Shown here: in pieces, positions 58,985-64,000 of the stretch
Layout of the letters: each line of letters opens with the position of its first letter
How positions within the stretch are numbered: position 1 is the first letter of the stretch
DNA from: DASSSY01 sp035708205
Lineage (GTDB): Bacteria > Bacteroidota > Bacteroidia > Chitinophagales > Chitinophagaceae
Length of the DNA: 64,000 nt
NCBI GenBank assembly: GCA_035708205.1
Contig: DASSSY010000006.1
Span: 496,001 to 560,000, forward strand
Reading direction: 5' to 3'
Translations under genes and position numbers: made by a program
Notes under the pieces: model-generated
Told to the model about the DNA's origin: nothing
What the model saw: the letters and a program-made list of their open reading frames with translations, nothing else
Database searches by the model: none

Positions 58985-61273
58985 ATGAAATTTCGTTTAA
59001 TGACAGCCGTGGCGCTCAGTGGGGTTTTGGCGGCTTCGTTACCGGCAAACGCGCAATCGGGTACTCCGGTAACTGCGGAACAGAAGCATCAGTCACCGGA
59101 TGGCAGCTTCTCCATCAACTTTAGAAGTCAGAAAGTAAGCCAGCAACAATTGGAGCAAGCCATGGCCGGGCTGCTGGGCATGGGTAAGCAGACCTCTTTT
59201 AAAGAAATGGCCAGGAAAACCGGTTCTTCCGGATTGACGCATATTGCCTATCAGCAATATTTTAAAGGTATTCCGGTACAGGATGGCATGGTGCTGGTGC
59301 ATCTGAAGAACGGTTTGGTTACCTCCGCAAACGGGGTGGCATTGCCTGTTCCCGATGATTATGCCCTGCCTGCCAGCCGGATGAGCGCGGAGCAGGCCAT
59401 AGCAGCGGCACAGAGAGCATTGAGCATTACCGCGTTGCTTAACCGGTATCCGGCGGAATTGGTCATTACCAGGAACACGGCGGAGGGACAAACGGGTTTT
59501 GTCACGGCCTGGCGGGTAAGGATTGACGGCCGTAACGCCGATGGCAAGGTGAAGATGAACAAGGTGTTCGTCAATGCGGAAAACGGTGCCCTGATCAACA
59601 CTTATCCTTTGATCAATGAATCCGATGTGACGGCAAATGCCGAGACGCTTTACCAGGGCGTACGCACCATAACCGCCGATAGCTACCAGGGCGGATATCG
59701 TTTAAGGGACAGCGCCCGTAAGGTCTATACTTACAATGCCGGCGGAGTGGAGCCGACAGGGAGTTTTTCCCAAAACCCGTTTGTTGAAGATGTGGATTAT
59801 GTCAGCGCTACGCAGGATTGGGGTAAGGTTTTAACGCTCAATACCTTTTCAATCGATACTTTAGGCTCCGCCAGCTTCCTGAGTGGCGTGGGACAGAGCG
59901 CGGTGCTGGTCACTGCCGTGGCCCATGGTGGATTGACCAGCATTGATGACGCCGATGTACTGACGATGAATTATACCTTTAGCGCTTCCATGCCCGTTAT
60001 CGCGCAAGGCTTGCAGGTGCAGGTCGAAGATGATTCCCTGTCCGGCGCCATCGCCAAGGTTGACTTCAATGGCAATCCTTTGGATTCCCTGGCCTTCCCG
60101 ATGTCCGATACTTCTGTAGGCGTGCATCACTGGAATGATACGGCCGGAAACGCGGGAACCTATACTATGGAAATGGCTAAAAACCCGGCTCTGGATGCCC
60201 ATTGGGGCATGGAGATGACCCATGATTACTATAAGCAAATATTCAACAGGGACAGCTACGACGGCCAAGGCAGTAAAGTAAGGAACTATGTCAACGGTAC
60301 CATGATGATGATGGGCACGCAGACCAACGCGGCGGCGCTGCCCGATCCTTATAATAGCATGGTTTACGGAATGGGTGACGGTGTAACGATGGGACCTGTT
60401 GTGGGGCTGGATGTAATGGGCCATGAATTTACACACATGGTAACCGACCATAACGGCTTTGGTGGCCTGAACTACCAGGATGAGTCCGGTGCCTTAAACG
60501 AATCTTTCTCCGACATGATGGGGGTTTCCATACGCTTTTTCGCGGATAGCAGCATTGGTACCTGGACCATCGGCGAAGGCGTTGTCCTGGAGGCGCCATA
60601 TTATATGCGCTCCATGTCTGAGCCTAACGGTCCCGCGAACGCCGGTAACAGCTTCACCCGCCAGCCCGACACTTACCACGGTACTTTCTGGTATTCGGGG
60701 CAACAGGATGACGGCGGTGTTCACATCAACAGCGGCGTGCCCAATAAATGGTATTACTTGTTGTCTGAAGGCGGCTCCGGCACTAACGATAATAATTACC
60801 AATACCAGGTAACCGGCCAGGGGCTTGCAAAAGCTGAACAGATCGCCTACGCGACCTTTACCCAATACCTGACGCCGTCCGCGACCATGGTGGACGCTTA
60901 TTACGGCTCCCTGGACGCGGCAACTGACCTGTATGGCGCCCATTCTCCGGAATATATTGCCGTACAACACGCCTGGTGGGCGGTTGGCGTACCGAATAAT
61001 GATGATTCGACCACGGCCATCACAACCGTGAAAAGCCATAGCGATTACGTTTCAGTTTATCCTAACCCGGCCAGCACCACCGTTACCATTTCCTCAACCT
61101 GGCAACAGCCGATAGAAATGGTTATTTACAGCATCACCGGCGCCAAAGTGCAAACAATCAGTGTGCCGACCGGCCGTAAAGCCGTTGATATTTCCGCGCT
61201 GAGCAAAGGAACTTATTTTATCAAATACCGGGTGAGCCACCAGACCTTCGCAGAAAAGCTGACGGTCATTTAG
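58985..61273 (+). CDS. secreted M4 (thermolysin-type) metallopeptidase with T9SS sorting domain
   Basis: 762 residues. Signal peptide (cut near ANAQ, ~23), an FTP-PepSY propeptide (~45-215), a peptidase with HEFTH (480-484) and the second-zinc Glu in NESFSDMMG, then a T9SS type A sorting domain (~690-762) starting SVYPNPASTTV and ending KGTYFIKYRVSHQTFAEKLTVI (part). The insert of ~100 residues between propeptide and the catalytic core (~220-390) is beta-rich. It is exported through the type IX system and degrades proteins outside the cell. A terminator follows. Confidence 0.93.
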   Translation: MKFRLMTAVALSGVLAASLPANAQSGTPVTAEQKHQSPDGSFSINFRSQKVSQQQLEQAMAGLLGMGKQTSFKEMARKTGSSGLTHIAYQQYFKGIPVQDGMVLVHLKNGLVTSANGVALPVPDDYALPASRMSAEQAIAAAQRALSITALLNRYPAELVITRNTAEGQTGFVTAWRVRIDGRNADGKVKMNKVFVNAENGALINTYPLINESDVTANAETLYQGVRTITADSYQGGYRLRDSARKVYTYNAGGVEPTGSFSQNPFVEDVDYVSATQDWGKVLTLNTFSIDTLGSASFLSGVGQSAVLVTAVAHGGLTSIDDADVLTMNYTFSASMPVIAQGLQVQVEDDSLSGAIAKVDFNGNPLDSLAFPMSDTSVGVHHWNDTAGNAGTYTMEMAKNPALDAHWGMEMTHDYYKQIFNRDSYDGQGSKVRNYVNGTMMMMGTQTNAAALPDPYNSMVYGMGDGVTMGPVVGLDVMGHEFTHMVTDHNGFGGLNYQDESGALNESFSDMMGVSIRFFADSSIGTWTIGEGVVLEAPYYMRSMSEPNGPANAGNSFTRQPDTYHGTFWYSGQQDDGGVHINSGVPNKWYYLLSEGGSGTNDNNYQYQVTGQGLAKAEQIAYATFTQYLTPSATMVDAYYGSLDAATDLYGAHSPEYIAVQHAWWAVGVPNNDDSTTAITTVKSHSDYVSVYPNPASTTVTISSTWQQPIEMVIYSITGAKVQTISVPTGRKAVDISALSKGTYFIKYRVSHQTFAEKLTVI

Positions 61274-61302
61274 CCGGCAAAGGCAAGACGTGGACGATTA
61301 TC

Positions 61303-61333
61303 AAAAGAAGGGCGCATTCAGCCCTTCTTTTTT
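61303..61333 (+). terminator. terminator of the M4 peptidase gene
   Basis: AAAAGAAGGGC / GCCCTTCTTTT plus a T-run, 7-nt loop. Confidence 0.85.
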
Positions 61334-61359
61334 ATGAGACCTGTATGCCGGACAACCAT

Positions 61360-61367
61360 TATATTTG
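61360..61367 (+). promoter_or_regulatory. -7 element of recX, 5 nt before ATG
   Basis: TATATTTG ends 5 nt before the recX ATG at 61373, implying a leaderless or near-leaderless mRNA. Confidence 0.5.
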
Positions 61368-61372
61368 CCCCT

Positions 61373-61828
61373 ATGACGGCTGATTTAATGGAACAGATAC
61401 GGCATTATTGCGCTTACCGGGAGCGTTGCCATAGTGAAGTGCGCCGGAAGCTCTATGACTTGTCATTTTCCGGTGCCGACCTGGAGGAAGTTATTGGCAC
61501 GTTAATTGAAGAAGGCTTTTTAAACGAAGAACGTTTCGCCCGTTCTTATTGTAGGGGAAAATTCGGAATGAAGCGCTGGGGAAAACGAAAGATCATTGAT
61601 CACCTGAAGCAAAAGCAGGTTTCCGAATATTGCATCCGCAAAGGCATGGAAGAGATCAATGATAAGGATTATGAACGTGTATTCCAGGATGCGTTCCGAA
61701 AAAAATGGCGTTCCCTGTCAACCGAAAAGAATTATTGGATAAAGAAGAAAAAAACAAGAGATTACTTATTGGGTAAAGGTTTTGAGCCGGAGCTGATTTA
61801 TGAACAATTAAAAAATGCTGATGAGTGA
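61373..61828 (+). CDS. recX: RecX family regulatory protein
   Basis: 151 residues of three RecX three-helix repeats: YCAYRERCHSEVRRKLYDL, LIEEGFLNEERFARSYCRGK and KRWGKRKIIDHLKQKQVSEY, ending DYLLGKGFEPELIYEQLKN. It inhibits RecA filament extension. An upstream ATG at 61334 is possible but would precede the promoter element; 61373 is better. No recA neighbour. It is followed by apaG 36 nt later. Confidence 0.88.
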   Translation: MTADLMEQIRHYCAYRERCHSEVRRKLYDLSFSGADLEEVIGTLIEEGFLNEERFARSYCRGKFGMKRWGKRKIIDHLKQKQVSEYCIRKGMEEINDKDYERVFQDAFRKKWRSLSTEKNYWIKKKKTRDYLLGKGFEPELIYEQLKNADE

Positions 61829-61864
61829 AAGGCTACATTTATAAGATTGTAAAAACGTAATGTT

Positions 61865-62257
61865 ATGGGAATTATTCAGCAAATAACAGATGGTGTGAGT
61901 ATTTCGGTGCTGACTTCGTTTCAGGAAGGCTATAGCAATCCCAAGGCTCTTGATTTCTTGTTCTCTTATGAAATTACCATCGAAAATTTATCGGTTTCGC
62001 CCGTCAGGCTGTTGCGCCGGCACTGGTATATCCTGGACAGCATCGGCACACGACGTGAGGTGGATGGCGAAGGGGTCATCGGCCAGCAACCTTTATTGTA
62101 TCCCGGCGAACAATTTACTTATGTGTCCGCGGTCAATATCCAAAGTGAAATGGGCCGTATGACCGGCTACTATACCATGGAAAACCTGCATATCCATAAG
62201 CTTTTCAGTGTCACTATTCCGGAATTTGAACTGATAGCGCCTTTGAAGATGAACTAA
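61865..62257 (+). CDS. apaG: ApaG family protein
   Basis: 130 residues of the FN3-like ApaG fold: ITIENLSVSPVRLLRRHWYI, GEGVIGQQPLLYPGEQFTY and GRMTGYYTME. Annotated as a Co2+/Mg2+ efflux factor in older literature, with unproven function. Single-domain, normal length. It ends 4 nt inside the CDF stop, tail to tail. Confidence 0.93.
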   Translation: MGIIQQITDGVSISVLTSFQEGYSNPKALDFLFSYEITIENLSVSPVRLLRRHWYILDSIGTRREVDGEGVIGQQPLLYPGEQFTYVSAVNIQSEMGRMTGYYTMENLHIHKLFSVTIPEFELIAPLKMN

Positions 62258-63231
62258 TCCAGCCGGTGCTTTTTGTTTTGAAGTACGTTCTCCGTAGTCC
62301 ATTTGATGGTTTTGTGATACGGCTGAAGCCGCACGGGACAATTTTTCAGGGGACAAATGGGACAGGAAAAAGGTTCGCAATTGTCCACATGAACAAAGAT
62401 CTCGATAGCATCGCCGAATTTCTGGCGGATCAGCCGGTCTAAGGCGTTGATCTCTTCATGCGCTTCCTTGACGTTATAGTACCAGGGCAGCGTCAGGTGG
62501 CCGTCCAGGTGCAAAATATTCCCGTACCGGATCATCCGTAAATTATGGAGGTCAGTCCATTCCGGCCGCCGGTGGTCGTTCAGGTAATCGATCAGCTCGT
62601 TCAGTAAATTGAAATCGGCTTCGTCCATAATGCCGGCCAGGGAGCCGCGCAGAACCTTATAGCCGGTGAATAAAATAATGACGGCGACTGTGAGCGCGAT
62701 GACCACATCTAACCATAACCAGCCGCTAATTTTTAATAAAACCAGCCCGGCAATGACCCCGGTGGTGCTATAAGTATCGGTCGTTAAATGCCGCCCTGCG
62801 GCTTCCACGGCGGCTGAACGTTTTGTTTTCCCGTGTTTGACCGCAAAAATGCCTACTAAAAAATTGATGACCGCAGTGATGCCGATCAAGATCAATCCAA
62901 AGTCTAATTTATGCAGGACGATGGGTTCCCCGATCTTCCGAACAGCTTCAAAAACGATAATCAATCCTGCGATACAGATGAGCGTCCCTTCTATGGCCGC
63001 AGAGATAAATTCCACTTTACCATGGCCATAGGGGTGGTTGCGGTCCCTGGGCTTGGCGGCCAGCCAAACGCTATACCAGCCAAAAAAACCGGTAGCCACA
63101 TTGACGATACTTTCCATGGCATCGGTAAAAATGGCTACAGACCCGGTGTACCACCAGGCGATGGTTTTGATGATGAATAAACCGGTGGCCAGAAAGGCGA
63201 TATTTCTTTGTATCCTGAGCGTGTTGGGCAT
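62254..63231 (-). CDS. cation diffusion facilitator family transporter
   Basis: 325 residues. Six TM helices with the CDF metal site (FTDAMESIVNV and HLTTDTYSTTG in TM2/TM5) and a C-terminal cytoplasmic domain (~200-290) with HGH-like and CPICPLKNC-type cysteines. It exports divalent metal (Zn, Fe, Co) with proton antiport. The cysteine-rich tail (CEPFSCPICPLKNCP, ~285-305) is unusual for the family and may bind metal. Confidence 0.87.
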   Translation of the reverse strand: MPNTLRIQRNIAFLATGLFIIKTIAWWYTGSVAIFTDAMESIVNVATGFFGWYSVWLAAKPRDRNHPYGHGKVEFISAAIEGTLICIAGLIIVFEAVRKIGEPIVLHKLDFGLILIGITAVINFLVGIFAVKHGKTKRSAAVEAAGRHLTTDTYSTTGVIAGLVLLKISGWLWLDVVIALTVAVIILFTGYKVLRGSLAGIMDEADFNLLNELIDYLNDHRRPEWTDLHNLRMIRYGNILHLDGHLTLPWYYNVKEAHEEINALDRLIRQKFGDAIEIFVHVDNCEPFSCPICPLKNCPVRLQPYHKTIKWTTENVLQNKKHRLD

Positions 63232-63246
63232 TTGGTTCCGTGATCG

Positions 63247-63624
63247 TTATCGGGTAATTGGGTCTTGCTTCGGCCGGAAAGCGGATTTTAAACACCGGGC
63301 CGCCCACCCGCCCAGCCCGGCGCTGATAAAACCTATAATGGCTTCAGCCGGCCAAAGTAATTTTGAGGACGGCAAATGAAACAGCACCGCCATTTTCGAG
63401 CTGAGCAGGAATTGGTTCTGGTAGTCCGTCAATACGCACAGGCCTGTCCAGGCCAGCGCTCCGGCAAGGCCGCAAAGCAAGAACGCGGAAGCGTCCCGGT
63501 CATTTTGCAAACATAAAACCGTCGCAAAGCTGACCGCGATCGTTCCCCACCAGGGAAGATACAGGAGGCACAGCCAGGAGCCGAGCAGCGTAATGATGAA
63601 TATGATAAGCTGCCGCTTTTTCAT
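63247..63624 (-). CDS. small multi-pass membrane protein, unknown
   Basis: 125 residues with three or four hydrophobic segments (IIFIITLLGSWLCLLYLPWW in part, FLLCGLAGALAWTGLCVL, SSKLLWPAEAIIGFISAGLGGW in part) and a basic tail. No family I recognise. It lies 16 nt upstream of the CDF gene on the same strand, so they may be co-transcribed. Confidence 0.6.
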   Translation of the reverse strand: MKKRQLIIFIITLLGSWLCLLYLPWWGTIAVSFATVLCLQNDRDASAFLLCGLAGALAWTGLCVLTDYQNQFLLSSKMAVLFHLPSSKLLWPAEAIIGFISAGLGGWAARCLKSAFRPKQDPITR

Positions 63625-63772
63625 GATCGGGGATTTCTCTCAGGCAATATTAATACATATTTTTCATTTTTCGTTCTATTTTTACCTAATAATGAAATGT
63701 TAGTAATCCCTGATTTAGAAATTAGTAAAGTCAAACAATAGCCGGGTCCCTGAAGATTAGCCGATAAGCTTG

Positions 63773-63780
63773 TATCTTTG
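63773..63780 (+). promoter_or_regulatory. -7 element of the UbiA-family gene
   Basis: TATCTTTG, 50 nt before the ATG. A GC-rich perfect hairpin (63786-63810) lies at the predicted 5' end. Confidence 0.6.
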
Positions 63781-63785
63781 CCCGG

Positions 63786-63810
63786 CCGTCCCCTCCCGGG
63801 GAGGGGACGG
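63786..63810 (+). promoter_or_regulatory. 5'-terminal GC-rich hairpin in leader
   Basis: CCGTCCCCTC / GAGGGGACGG, a perfect 10-bp stem extendable to 11, just after the promoter and 21 nt before the ATG. No T-run follows, so it is not a terminator. Confidence 0.6.
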
Positions 63811-63830
63811 CACCATCCTTCATCCGCTTT

Positions 63831-64000
63831 ATGCATTCGATCGCCAATTTTTTCAGGCTGGTCCGCTGGCCGAATTTATTAATCGTCTTCCTGACACAGC
63901 TGCTGATCTGGGCTTGTGTTATCCGGCCGGCGGGAGAGGTATTGGGTGGCGCCGGCCCGTTTCTGCATACTGTTCATTTTATTCTGCTGTCGCTGACAAC
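63831..64000 (+). CDS. UbiA-family prenyltransferase, N-terminal fragment
   Basis: The first 56 residues only; the gene runs off the right edge. MHSIANFFRLVRWPNLLIVFLTQ matches UbiA/geranylgeranylglycerol-phosphate synthase-like prenyltransferases of Bacteroidota (FFRLVRWPNL is the usual opening). The Asp-rich motifs lie beyond the window, so subfamily is unknown. Confidence 0.75.
   Translation, partial: MHSIANFFRLVRWPNLLIVFLTQLLIWACVIRPAGEVLGGAGPFLHTVHFILLSLT

Overview
The window looks like chromosomal DNA from a member of the Bacteroidota, most likely Chitinophagaceae or a close relative. Many genes carry the Bacteroidota promoter (about -33 TTTG or TTG, then -7 TAnnTTTG). Exported proteins include a type IX secretion (T9SS) C-terminal sorting domain, TonB-dependent outer-membrane proteins and SPEP-type lipoproteins. 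The gene set is typical of the phylum: fused E1 alpha/beta dehydrogenase, HU-CCDC81/SPOR protein, 1000-residue TPR protein next to an outer-membrane barrel. The window holds about 57 protein genes or fragments, three tRNAs (Glu-TTC, Gln-CTG, Asn-GTT), one TPP riboswitch and several bidirectional terminators. I see no CRISPR array, prophage, complete insertion sequence or rRNA.

Layout. 0-9 kb: end of a BatA-like VWA protein, a small lipoprotein, a polysaccharide flippase, tRNA-Glu, Fpg/Nei glycosylase, DUF72 protein, dapF, EVE protein, radC, dprA, YtxH protein. 8.4-12.5 kb: M23 peptidase, then an AT-rich accessory stretch with a lipoprotein, a DUF6624-like protein and gene remnants. 12.5-18.9 kb: a multicopper oxidase fused to a metal-binding motif and an outer-membrane barrel, then a TPP-riboswitch operon of a TonB-dependent receptor plus an acyl-CoA-dehydrogenase-fold flavoenzyme. 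18.9-28.4 kb: MBL hydrolase, holB, HU/SPOR protein, outer-membrane barrel, giant TPR protein, YpfJ-type zinc peptidase, thioredoxin-fold protein. 28.4-35.7 kb: haem biosynthesis cluster hemA-C-D-E and hemF/hemB, with a four-helix-bundle gene between hemF and hemB and a lone hisI converging on hemE. 36-45 kb: E1 fusion, GNAT plus ornithine-racemase-like pair, glycolate/lactate oxidase, glycosyltransferase, queA. 45-53 kb: a split carB (first half only), a decayed T9SS-secreted protein gene, tRNA-Gln, thyA, etfBA, tRNA-Asn, a sodium/solute symporter. 52.8-64 kb: KAS III, thioesterase, miaB plus a sigma-54-type activator, secreted M4 peptidase, recX, apaG, CDF transporter and the start of a UbiA-family prenyltransferase.

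How the genes work together. hemA-hemF convert glutamyl-tRNA to protoporphyrinogen. The TPP-controlled receptor is best read as a thiamine-compound importer whose partner enzyme has no known thiamine role. EtfAB, E1, GlcD and the symporter fit aerobic heterotrophic metabolism. The TPR/barrel/SPOR trio looks like an envelope-spanning module.

The observations most worth following are: the riboswitch operon with its flavoenzyme and the overlap of its terminator with the aptamer; carB ending exactly at the domain boundary near residue 553; the inverted-repeat-flanked four-helix-bundle gene; the three-part copper oxidase; and several promoters placed only 4-6 nt before ATG, which implies leaderless mRNAs.
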